From Rhizobium giardinii bv. giardinii H152 (lineage in GTDB: Bacteria > Pseudomonadota > Alphaproteobacteria > Rhizobiales > Rhizobiaceae): a DNA stretch of 64,000 bases. The notes beneath the pieces were generated by a model. The model saw only the letters and a program-made list of their open reading frames with translations, had not been told where the DNA came from and made no database searches. Position 1 is the first letter of the stretch. Every line of letters starts with the position of its first letter. The DNA lies in NCBI RefSeq assembly GCF_000379605.1, contig NZ_KB902735.1:1-64000 (forward strand), in the 5' to 3' direction. This document shows positions 46,964-55,091 of this stretch, in pieces. A program made the translations under genes and the position numbers.

Positions 46964-47701
46964 TCACACCCCGAACCGTCCCAGCGCCGGTATCTTGACC
47001 GCCGGGCGCATGATGTCGATGCCGGCGACCAGGCCCAGCACATGCACCTCCAGTCCGCTGCGCATGCCGGCAGAAATCCCCAGCAATCCGTAAAGCGTTG
47101 CATGCATGTCGAGCCCGTCGGCATCGATCGCAAACAGCTTGCCTTCCGGCAGATAGTCGCGTCCGACGGCATCGGGCGGCAATACGGCGCCCAGTTCCGG
47201 CACGGAACGCAGCACGTGGGCGACGAAGCTATTGGAGTTCGGTCCGGGCCAGATGCGGTAGGCACCGGGCTTGGAATAAGGGTAGGACCGGATGGCCGTC
47301 TCGATTTTCGGGATCAGCCGCGCCGCCTCCTCTCCCTTTACGCTGACAACCAGGTGCGGCGCGTTGGAATACCATCTGGCGTCGGCCGGATAGCCATTGC
47401 GCCGGATGGGCGAACCCCAGCCGACCTTGTCATAGCGGTTATAGGTTGTGTCGCCCTCTCCCTTGATGACGATCCAGGAATGGCTGGCGATGGCGCCCTT
47501 CATGCCGCCGGTGGTGGCGGAGAAAACATAGATCGCCGCCGCCTTGTCGCCGGTCGGGCTCGGCAAAATCTTGGCCGACGACCAGTCCGCCTCCCGCCAG
47601 CTTCCCGGCCGTTCCTTGACGTACCACCATCCGGCTGAAGAGAGTGCCGGCAGCAGATAGATGAACAGCAAGGCGAGAAGCAGCCTGCGCAGGAATTTCA
47701 T
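46964..47701 (-). CDS. DUF3750 protein, probably exported or membrane-anchored
   Basis: A 245-residue protein. The N-terminal hydrophobic segment FLRRLLLALLFIYLLPALS is a signal or anchor. The body (YVFSATTGGMKGAIASHSWI, VVSVKGEEAARLIPKIETAI, YRIWPGPNSNSFVAHVLRSV) is a DUF3750 domain, whose conserved H and S residues resemble a papain-like or LysM-associated hydrolase, without proof. It is divergent from the asparaginase gene, with a 76-base spacer. Start 47701 begins MKFLRRL. Confidence 0.85.
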   Translation of the reverse strand: MKFLRRLLLALLFIYLLPALSSAGWWYVKERPGSWREADWSSAKILPSPTGDKAAAIYVFSATTGGMKGAIASHSWIVIKGEGDTTYNRYDKVGWGSPIRRNGYPADARWYSNAPHLVVSVKGEEAARLIPKIETAIRSYPYSKPGAYRIWPGPNSNSFVAHVLRSVPELGAVLPPDAVGRDYLPEGKLFAIDADGLDMHATLYGLLGISAGMRSGLEVHVLGLVAGIDIMRPAVKIPALGRFGV

Positions 47702-47777
47702 GGGCGGGTCCGGGTTTTGTGTTGTGCGATCTTGGTCTAAAGACACAGGCAGAAATTGGATTTTTGAGGGCATGAGC

Positions 47778-48785
47778 ATGTCGAACCCGGTCCTTGTCGA
47801 AGTCACCCGTGGCAATCTGGTGGAGAGCCGTCATCGTGGCATGGTGGTTGTCGTCGATGGTTCCGGTAAAACCGTCTTTTCGCTGGGCGAGACCGATGCG
47901 GCCGTCTTCCCGCGCTCGGCCTGCAAGGCGATGCAGGCGTTGCCGCTGATGGAGACGGGTGCCGCCGACGCCTACGGGTTCGGCAACAAGGAACTGGCGC
48001 TCGCCTGCGCGTCGCACAGCGGCGAACCGGAGCATGTGGCGCTGGCCGCCGCGATGCTGGCGGCAGCAGGCCGTGATGTCTCGGCGCTCGAATGCGGCGA
48101 GCACTGGTCGTTCAATCAGGATACGATCATTGCCCAGGCGCGGTCGCTCAAATATCCGACGCAACTCCACAACAATTGCTCGGGCAAGCATGCCGGCTTC
48201 ATCTGCGCCTGCTGCCATGGCGGCGAGGAGACGGCCGGCTATGTCAACTATGACCATCCGCTGCAGCGTGAAATTCGCGGTGTGATGGAAGGCCTGACAG
48301 GGGCGGCACTCGCGCATGACAATTGCGGCATCGACGGCTGCTCGATCCCCACTTATGCCGTGCCGCTCAAGGGTCTTGCGCACGGTTTTGCCAGGATGGT
48401 CACGGGCAACGGGCTGGAGCCGGTGCGCGCCAAGGCGTCGAGACGGCTGGTCGAGGCCTGCATGGCCGAACCCTTCTACGTCGCCGGCACAAGGCGCGCC
48501 TGCACCCGCCTGATGCAGGCGGCACCCGGCCGCATCTTCGCCAAGACCGGAGCCGAAGGCGTGTTCTGCGCTGCCATCCCCGAACAGGGCATCGCGATTG
48601 CGCTCAAATGCGAGGACGGCGCGACCCGTGCCGCCGAGGCGATGGTGGCTGCGACACTCGCCCGGTTCTTCCGTGACGAGCCCGAACTGCATGCCAGCCT
48701 GATGGCCCAGGCCAACCATTCGATGAGGAACTGGAACGGCATCCATGTCGGCGATGTCCGCGTCACCGAGGCTTTCGGCTTATAG
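47778..48785 (+). CDS. L-asparaginase, Rhizobium etli (class 3) type
   Basis: A 335-residue asparaginase of the R. etli family, unrelated to type I/II enzymes. Features are RSACKAMQALP (Ser47, Lys50), ASHSGE, the NNCSGKHAGF metal-binding Cys-x2-Lys segment and DNCGIDGCSIPTYAVPL. It hydrolyses L-asparagine to aspartate and ammonia. The ATG at 47778 has GAGGG seven bases away; 47772 is possible. The permease and regulator genes of the R. etli ans operon are not here. Confidence 0.92.
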   Translation: MSNPVLVEVTRGNLVESRHRGMVVVVDGSGKTVFSLGETDAAVFPRSACKAMQALPLMETGAADAYGFGNKELALACASHSGEPEHVALAAAMLAAAGRDVSALECGEHWSFNQDTIIAQARSLKYPTQLHNNCSGKHAGFICACCHGGEETAGYVNYDHPLQREIRGVMEGLTGAALAHDNCGIDGCSIPTYAVPLKGLAHGFARMVTGNGLEPVRAKASRRLVEACMAEPFYVAGTRRACTRLMQAAPGRIFAKTGAEGVFCAAIPEQGIAIALKCEDGATRAAEAMVAATLARFFRDEPELHASLMAQANHSMRNWNGIHVGDVRVTEAFGL

Positions 48786-49025
48786 CTGCCTTCGGTGAAA
48801 CGGATCTGGTCGGTCAGCACAGTCGAAGGCTGCCCCGCGAAACCCAGGCTATCGAATTGGTCGCGCGCGGTAATCGAGGGGGCGGACAATGATGTCCGGA
48901 GGTCGGGCTGTGCGGTAACCACAATGGCGTGATCGGCGTCGAGCCGACTGGCAAACAACCGGCGCGATTGTTATCACTTGCGCCGGGAAAAGCCGGCCTG
49001 TCGTCGGCAAAGGATGGAGATTGAG

Positions 49026-49646
49026 ATGCTGAAGCTTTATTTCACGCCGGCCACCTGCTCGCTCGCCTCGCATATCGCGCTTGAGGAATCCGGCGCACGC
49101 TATGAAGTGCAACGCGTTGATTTCTCACGGCAGGAGCAGCGTTCGCCCGAGTTCCTGCGCGTCAATCCGAAAGGCCGGGTGCCGGCGCTGGTGACGGACG
49201 ACGGCGTTCTGACCGAAACCCCGGCGATCCTCGCCTATATCGGCCAGAGCTTTCCAGGGTCGCCGATCGGCGTGCCGTCCGATCCGTTCGCCTTCGCCCG
49301 CATCCAGTCGTTCAATTCCTATCTCTGCTCGACGGTGCATGTGGCCCATGCGCACAAGCGCCGCGGCAGCCGCTGGGCCGACGATCCGGCGGCGATCGAG
49401 GCGATGACGCTGAAGGTTGCGAGCAACATGAGCGACTGCTTCGAACTGATCGAAACCGACATGTTCGCCGGTCCCTGGGTAATGGGCGAAACCTATTCGA
49501 TCGCCGATCCCTACCTGTTCACGCTTGCCGGCTGGCTGGAAGGCGACGGCGTCGATCCCGCACGCTTCCCGAAGGTCCTCGATCATCGCCGGCGCATGGC
49601 CGAGCGCCCGGCCGTCAAGAAGGTCCTCGCTGCTTTGGAGGGGTAA
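49026..49646 (+). CDS. Glutathione S-transferase (beta-type)
   Basis: A 206-residue GST. The N-terminal thioredoxin-like domain MLKLYFTPATCSLASHIALE has the Cys of bacterial beta-class enzymes, with VNPKGRVPALVTDDG (glutathione loop) and LTETPAILAYIGQSF. The all-helical C-terminal domain runs 90-206. The substrate is unknown. It overlaps the convergent YjbR gene by 32 bases. Confidence 0.9.
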   Translation: MLKLYFTPATCSLASHIALEESGARYEVQRVDFSRQEQRSPEFLRVNPKGRVPALVTDDGVLTETPAILAYIGQSFPGSPIGVPSDPFAFARIQSFNSYLCSTVHVAHAHKRRGSRWADDPAAIEAMTLKVASNMSDCFELIETDMFAGPWVMGETYSIADPYLFTLAGWLEGDGVDPARFPKVLDHRRRMAERPAVKKVLAALEG

Positions 49647-50016
49647 GCCGCTCGTCGTCGTCGAGGCGGCCGAAGCTGGCGGCAAGCCGCTTCGGCGCCT
49701 TTTGCCGCCAGGCGGCAAGAAGTCTTTGCGTCAGGTCCGCGTCGTTGATCGCTGCGAGGCGGACCAGCATGGCCGGCCACACCTTGTAGTGATCGGTTTC
49801 GAAATAGAGATCGGGCTCCGCCTCCATCAGCATCTCCTTCTCCTCGAGCGCACACATGACGACGAGGATGCCCGCTTGCCTGATGCGCACGAAACTCTTG
49901 CCACGGACCTCGAGCGCCGGCGTGCCGTAGCTGGTGCCGAGCGTCACTTCCGGAAGGCCGGCCGCCCGGGCCAGCCGCGTTACACGCTCGAAATCCGCCT
50001 CTTGGCCGCCGCTCAT
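49615..50016 (-). CDS. MmcQ/YjbR-family protein
   Basis: A 133-residue protein with the YjbR fold: LPEVTLGTSYGTPALEVRGK, SFVRIRQAGILVVMCALEEK and YKVWPAMLVRLAAINDADLT, the standard DNA-binding-like family. Function is not established. The ATG at 50016 starts MSGGQEADFERVTR; the 3' end overlaps the GST gene by 32 bases. Confidence 0.88.
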   Translation of the reverse strand: MSGGQEADFERVTRLARAAGLPEVTLGTSYGTPALEVRGKSFVRIRQAGILVVMCALEEKEMLMEAEPDLYFETDHYKVWPAMLVRLAAINDADLTQRLLAAWRQKAPKRLAASFGRLDDDERLTPPKQRGPS

Positions 50017-50069
50017 GGGTCCCTCACGATCGAGGCCAGTTTCGGACGACGAGGCCGACAACGCAAGGA

Positions 50070-50297
50070 TCAGGTGCGGCAGACGTCCACGCACTGGCGG
50101 GACGCCGCGCGGATCGCAGGGCCGGGAAAAGGCAGGTCGCCGAGTTGCCGCGCGTCCATGCGGGCAATGTCGGGATGGCGCAGCGGGTCGGAAACCCAGG
50201 CAGCTTTCGCCTCTTCATCTGCCGGTAGGGAGCGCAGCTGGTCGAGTATCGAGAAAAGCTTCAACATCGCATCACCATCCTTCTTCGATGACGCCAT
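50070..50297 (-). CDS. Small hypothetical protein
   Basis: A 75-residue protein (MASSKKDGDAMLKLFSILDQ) with a PADEEAKAAWVSDPLRHPDI stretch. A GGAGGAGG tract lies directly upstream of the ATG, and it is divergent from the LysR gene with a 62-base gap. I do not recognise the family. The ORF is short, but the ribosome binding site and the gene arrangement support it. Confidence 0.55.
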   Translation of the reverse strand: MASSKKDGDAMLKLFSILDQLRSLPADEEAKAAWVSDPLRHPDIARMDARQLGDLPFPGPAIRAASRQCVDVCRT

Positions 50298-50359
50298 AAT
50301 CCTCCTCCAAAAGACAATTTTCAATTGAGTTTGCGGCGACACAAGTATAGAAAAACTAT

Positions 50360-51262
50360 ATGAAGGATCTGAGTGCCGTGCACCTGAATGGATTGCGCGC
50401 CGTCGAGGCTGCCGGGCGGCTCGGCTCGCTGCAGGCCGCTGCCGGGGAGTTGGGCGTCACAATCGGCGCGGTCAGCCAGCAGATCATCAAGACGGAGAAG
50501 CAGCTCGGCCGCATCCTTTTCGAGCGCAGCCCGCGCGGCCTCGTGCCGACGCTTTACGGCGAGAGCTTCCTGCCACGCCTCACCAGCGGCTTCGATATGC
50601 TCGATCAGGCGGTGGCCTCGGCCCGCCGGCGCGACGAGACGATCCTGACGATCTCGGTTGCGCCGGTGTTCGCGGCACGCTGGCTCGTTCACCGGCTGGA
50701 TCATTTTACCGAGAAACATCCGGATATCCGCCTGCGCATCGATGCGACGACAGCTCTGGTCAATCTGGAAAGCGCCGGCGTCGATGTCGGCATCCGGGTC
50801 GGGTCGGGCAACTGGCCGGGCGTCAAGGCCGAATTGCTGCTGGAGCAGGAGATCTTCCCGGTCTGCTGTCCGGCTATTGCAGAAAAACTAAAGGAACCGA
50901 GGGATGTTCTGGGCGTTCCGGCGGTGATCGACGGCCGCTCGATGTTCAGTTGGGAAACCTGGCTGTGCGAAGTCGGCCTTTCGGGCGAGAAGATGGTCGC
51001 GCGGCACGTGTTCAACGACGCATCGCTCTGCCTCGACGCCGCAATTGCCGGCCAGGGCGTGATGCTCGCCTGGCAGACGCTCGCCGGCTATTCGATCATC
51101 GAGGGGCGCTTGGCGGTGCCATACCCAGTCCGGGTGAAGACGGGTTTTGCGCATTATTTCGTGACGCCGCCCTCACGCCGCGAAACGAAGACGGTTTCCG
51201 CCTTCAAGCAATGGGTGCGCGAGGAGATTGCCGAGAGCATGCTGCGTCTCGGCTTTGCCTGA
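50360..51262 (+). CDS. LysR-family regulator (GcvA-like)
   Basis: A 300-residue regulator. The N-terminal helix-turn-helix is at about 8-65 (GSLQAAAGELGVTIGAVSQQ, then LFERSPRGLVPTLYG). The effector-binding domain spans 92-295 (TISVAPVFAARWLVHRLDHF, DVGIRVGSGNWPG). It is divergent from the small hypothetical gene at 50070, which may be its target. The effector is unknown. Confidence 0.9.
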   Translation: MKDLSAVHLNGLRAVEAAGRLGSLQAAAGELGVTIGAVSQQIIKTEKQLGRILFERSPRGLVPTLYGESFLPRLTSGFDMLDQAVASARRRDETILTISVAPVFAARWLVHRLDHFTEKHPDIRLRIDATTALVNLESAGVDVGIRVGSGNWPGVKAELLLEQEIFPVCCPAIAEKLKEPRDVLGVPAVIDGRSMFSWETWLCEVGLSGEKMVARHVFNDASLCLDAAIAGQGVMLAWQTLAGYSIIEGRLAVPYPVRVKTGFAHYFVTPPSRRETKTVSAFKQWVREEIAESMLRLGFA

Positions 51263-51310
51263 GGAGCCTCCCGGCGCCGCCTGTCGGACAAGCGGCGTCC
51301 GCTTCGACAG

Positions 51311-52318
51311 CTAGTTGCTTCTCCCCTGCCGTCGCATGGTCTCGGAGGGCATCTCGCCGAACGACTGATGATAGATCGCCGCAAAGCGCCCCATGTGAAG
51401 GAAGCCCCAATTCCTGGCTATGTCGGCGATCGATAGCACATCCCTCCCACTCAGCAGTGCTTTGCGGACGCCCTCCAGGCGAATGGCGCGCAAATAGTCT
51501 GACGGCGTCATGTCCTTGAACTGCTGAAAAGCCGTCTGCAGCGACCGTACCGTCGTTCCCGCCTCGCGCGCGATTTCCGAAACCGTCATTGGCGACGCTG
51601 CGTTGGCGTGCATATACTCGATAGCCCGCTTCAGTTTTCGCGGTATTGCCGGAGAGACCGGTCCCGTCAACCGCTCGTGGTAGTTGTGGGGCACGTTTTG
51701 CAGGACAAGCAGCATCAAGGCCCGAACCAACAGATCGGGGGCGGCCGGCGAAAAACTGTCGCCGGCATTCGTGTCGAGATAGTCCCAGATAAGACGGCTA
51801 AGCATCGCAATCCGGGAGCCGTGGGGCGTTGTCAGATCAAGCTTGCCAGTTATTTCAAGATCGCCGGTCACGGGTGCGTCGATCAATTCGCTGAGCACGC
51901 CGACGAGCATCGATTTTTGCCACGCAATGGCCAAATGGCTCCGGTTCTCATGGAAGACGAGAGTCTCGATCCGCGGCATGGGGGCGACGAAGCCGGTAGC
52001 CGAGGTCAGAAAATGCCGCTCCCGCCCATCATCCAACTCCAGCGCACCGGAAGATTGGAGAAACAGGACGACCAGATCCGGCGGGGTGTTTGCGATCAGT
52101 TTCATGCCGGATCGGCAATGGCTTTGCCAAGCGGTGTAGCGTACCGCCTCATGCGGCTTCGTCCGAACGGAGCGACACCTGCAATCGATTGAAATGCGAT
52201 CATCCGGGCGAAGAGGCTCGACGATGGCTGGCATTTTCCACAGTGCATAGCGTTCCGTCAACTCGTCCGCTTCTGCGTTCGCCATGCTCAGGTTTGAATG
52301 GTGTACGTAACTCATCAT
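51311..52318 (-). CDS. AraC-family regulator
   Basis: A 335-residue regulator. An N-terminal ligand-like domain (AraC-binding-2 type, VVLFLQSSGALELDDGRERH) is followed by two helix-turn-helix motifs in the last 100 residues (AIEYMHANAASPMTVSEIAR, AGTTVRSLQTAFQQFKDMTP, IARNWGFLHMGRFAAIYHQS). The start is uncertain: an ATG at 52318 is used; a TTG at 52387 would add 23 residues. No clear target gene lies next to it. Confidence 0.85.
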   Translation of the reverse strand: MMSYVHHSNLSMANAEADELTERYALWKMPAIVEPLRPDDRISIDCRCRSVRTKPHEAVRYTAWQSHCRSGMKLIANTPPDLVVLFLQSSGALELDDGRERHFLTSATGFVAPMPRIETLVFHENRSHLAIAWQKSMLVGVLSELIDAPVTGDLEITGKLDLTTPHGSRIAMLSRLIWDYLDTNAGDSFSPAAPDLLVRALMLLVLQNVPHNYHERLTGPVSPAIPRKLKRAIEYMHANAASPMTVSEIAREAGTTVRSLQTAFQQFKDMTPSDYLRAIRLEGVRKALLSGRDVLSIADIARNWGFLHMGRFAAIYHQSFGEMPSETMRRQGRSN

Positions 52319-52726
52319 GTCTCGATGCAGAAGTTGGAGTATGTAGCGTTCGGTAGAAATAGGGTGATTCGATGGCTGTAGTGACAATAGTGTTTTCGCG
52401 ACAGGCCGTCATGATCGGACCCCGCAGGTCGGAACTTCAGGCTCCGTGGCGGCAATGATGGGGCGGGCACGGCGCTTTCCGGCGAGCGATCGACCGAGGT
52501 CTGGGCTTGCCCTCTCGCGGTCGTCTGCAGACGGCAGATGCGACGAAGGCAAGTGGTTGCGCGGCACGTCGAAAAAGTACCTCGCGTCCCCGCCGCGGCA
52601 GTGCGAAAGGCGAGCGGTGACGATCAGATTTATACGCGTGGGCCGAAGCCGTGTTCGGCAGTGCAGGACTGACGGCCTGACGTGGAGCACGACTGGCCGG
52701 TCGTCATTGCTGCAAAGCGCGGAGGG
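52319..52726. other. Gap between AraC and GST genes
   Basis: About 400 bases. Part may be the upstream end of the AraC gene if the TTG start at 52387 is used. I saw no other coding frame that looks real, and no repeat or operator. Confidence 0.5.
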
Positions 52727-53392
52727 TCAGGCGGCCTCCGCCTCCTTGCGCCGTCCGGCCATCATCGTCTTGAAGGCCGGCCGGGCGTGGCAGCGGGCGA
52801 GCCAAGCCTTGATCCTTGGATGCCGGTCAAAGAGATAGGTCTCGCTCATGGCGTAGCGCAGCACTTCCGTAAGATTGAGATCGGCGACGGTGAAGCGACT
52901 GCCGACGACGTAGTCCTGCGTTTGCAGATGCGCTTCCAGCCGCGCCAGCGGCCGCTCCAGCCCCTTGACCGACGTTTCGATGATAGCCTTGCCCTCCGGC
53001 GTTTCCTCCCGGGCATTATCGTAGGTCAGCACGATCTTGACCGTATGGGGCTCGACCTCCGTCGCCGCCCAGAGCGTCCAGGCCAGCACCTCGCCTTCCT
53101 CGCGCAGATCGGCGGGCGCGAGCGGCCCGCCATGCTTGCGCGCGAGGTAGAGATTGTTGGCCAGCGATTCCGTCAGCACGAGACCGTCATCGTCCATGGC
53201 CGGGATCTTGCCCATCGGGTTGACGGCGAGAAACGACGCAGATTTCGTGTTGAGCCGGGCGTCGAGCGCCAGCGGATCGGCGACCAGCCGCGCCTGGATG
53301 ACCGGCACCGATTTGAACGGAATGCCCAGCTCTTCCGCCATCCAGTAGTTGCGCGAGGCGCGCGAGCAGTAGACGCCATAGATCGTCAGCAT
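52727..53392 (-). CDS. Glutathione S-transferase
   Basis: A 221-residue GST with N-terminal thioredoxin-like domain ([40 protein letters not shown]) and helical C-terminal domain (about 90-215, [20 protein letters not shown]). It starts at the ATG at 53392, with AAGGGG upstream. The substrate is unknown. Confidence 0.9.
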   Translation of the reverse strand: MLTIYGVYCSRASRNYWMAEELGIPFKSVPVIQARLVADPLALDARLNTKSASFLAVNPMGKIPAMDDDGLVLTESLANNLYLARKHGGPLAPADLREEGEVLAWTLWAATEVEPHTVKIVLTYDNAREETPEGKAIIETSVKGLERPLARLEAHLQTQDYVVGSRFTVADLNLTEVLRYAMSETYLFDRHPRIKAWLARCHARPAFKTMMAGRRKEAEAA

Positions 53393-53492
53393 GGCTATTC
53401 CCCTTTGGCTGAAATTCACGGCAGGGTACGTCAGGCTCGTCCGCGCTTGAAGCCGCCGGCGCTGATGTCAGCCATGAAATCTTTTGATGTTT

Positions 53493-54863
53493 TCAGCCGA
53501 GCCGGTTGCCGGAAAGAGTGAGATGCGCGAAGCCCTCGCTTCCGCTCCTGAGAAGATCGCCCGTGACCTTCTCGTTCCAGCGATAGCCGAGGACGCCTCC
53601 CTCCCTGACATCATGAAACAGATTGTTGGCGATCAGCGCGGTGCCCGAGCCTTCGACCACCGTGACGGCGCAGCCGCCGCCGGCATTTCGCACGAAATTA
53701 CCGGTCGCAACGACATCGCGCAGATAAGGCCCCCAGCCGAACATCAGCCCCCATTTCGGCGCGTTCTCGATGACGTTGCCGGTCACGGTCGTGTCCGCCT
53801 CCACGGCGATGCCGAGGCCGAAACCGGCGCCGTCGTGAACATAGGGGCCATCAACATTCAGGTTGCGGATGATGTTGTCGCTGACGACCGCCAGCCTGCC
53901 GCCCTCGTTGAAATTGACAATCAGGATGCCGTTGGCGGCACCGTCGATCAGGTTGCCGGTGACGATCGCGCCCTGGAAACCGAATTCGGAATAGATGGCC
54001 GTTTCGCCGGAACGCAGGCACTGGTTGCCGATGATTTGGACATCGGTGGCGCTGTTGGCGCGGATGGCGGAAAAGGCGCAATCGGAGATGTGGTTGTCCG
54101 TTACGATCACGTTTGCCGCGCGGAACACATTGATACCGTTGCCGTTCTCGCCCGTTCCGCCATCCCGGGCACCTATGCGGGACACCCGATTGCCGTGTAC
54201 CATCGTACCGTCTTCCGCAGCCTTCCAGCGATGCACGAGGATGCCGCCATTGCCGCAGTCGACAACGGTGTTGGCGTTGATCGAGAGTTTTTCGCTTTCG
54301 ACCGCATAGATGCCGCTGCCGGCAGCCTGCGAGATGCCGTTGCCGTCGATCCGGCCGCCGCAATGCTCGGCATGGATGCCGTGTTTCGATGAGCCGATGA
54401 TGGCGCAGTTTTCGATCGCCAGATTGGCGACGCCACGTAGGTTGATCAGCCCTTGGGTCTCATCTCCGAGAGCCTTGCCGCCACCGTCGAAAACCAGATC
54501 AGACAGCGTCAGCCGCCCCAGCCCTTCGCCGCTCAGAAACCCGCCGCTGCCGGCATGGACCAGCCGCGTCCGGCCGGGCACGCCGCTCAGCCAGAGATCG
54601 TCGGGCAGGGTGATGCCGGACAGCACATAGTCGCCGGCCGGGAGAAAGACAGGCATGCCACGGGCCGCCGCCTCCTGCAGGAGACGGTTGAACGCCTCGC
54701 TTTGATCCGCGGCGGCATCGGGACCGACGCCGTAGCCGGAAATATCGATCGTACCCCGCAGGCCATCCTGCGCCGGTTTCAGTTTTGCAGCCAGGCAAGG
54801 GCCTGCCGCCGTGCAACAAAGCGTTGAGGCGATCGAAGACAGAAGCAGGCGTCGATTCAGCAT
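53493..54863 (-). CDS. Tat-exported right-handed beta-helix protein (TIGR03808-like)
   Basis: A 456-residue protein. MLNRRLLLSSIASTL is a twin-arginine signal with Ala-rich h-region ending at LAAKLK. The body carries many short parallel-beta-helix turns with Asn/Asp ladders (NLAIENCAIIGSSKHGIHAE, VIVTDNHISDCAFSAIRANS, VQIIGNQCLRSGETAIYSEF). The whole looks like the TIGR03808 family of Tat-translocated repetitive proteins. The beta helix resembles polysaccharide lyases, but no catalytic residues are assigned. The ATG at 54863 follows AAAGGA. Confidence 0.88.
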   Translation of the reverse strand: MLNRRLLLSSIASTLCCTAAGPCLAAKLKPAQDGLRGTIDISGYGVGPDAAADQSEAFNRLLQEAAARGMPVFLPAGDYVLSGITLPDDLWLSGVPGRTRLVHAGSGGFLSGEGLGRLTLSDLVFDGGGKALGDETQGLINLRGVANLAIENCAIIGSSKHGIHAEHCGGRIDGNGISQAAGSGIYAVESEKLSINANTVVDCGNGGILVHRWKAAEDGTMVHGNRVSRIGARDGGTGENGNGINVFRAANVIVTDNHISDCAFSAIRANSATDVQIIGNQCLRSGETAIYSEFGFQGAIVTGNLIDGAANGILIVNFNEGGRLAVVSDNIIRNLNVDGPYVHDGAGFGLGIAVEADTTVTGNVIENAPKWGLMFGWGPYLRDVVATGNFVRNAGGGCAVTVVEGSGTALIANNLFHDVREGGVLGYRWNEKVTGDLLRSGSEGFAHLTLSGNRLG

Positions 54864-55091
54864 TGCAAATCCTTTGCGTCGGCAGTGCATGAAACATGCC
54901 ATTGTCGGCCGTGCCGAAATACTACGAATTGTGCGGGCAGACTGGACGAAGCATTGAAATTCAGCAAGACAGCAGCAGTATTCCTCCATTTGAAAATACT
55001 TCTTTAGCAAAGGATAACCTCTGGCTGGTAGTAATCGGGGCGAGAAATCAGGAAGACGGCTTGGACGGTGAACCTGTCCGCGGAGGCTTGC

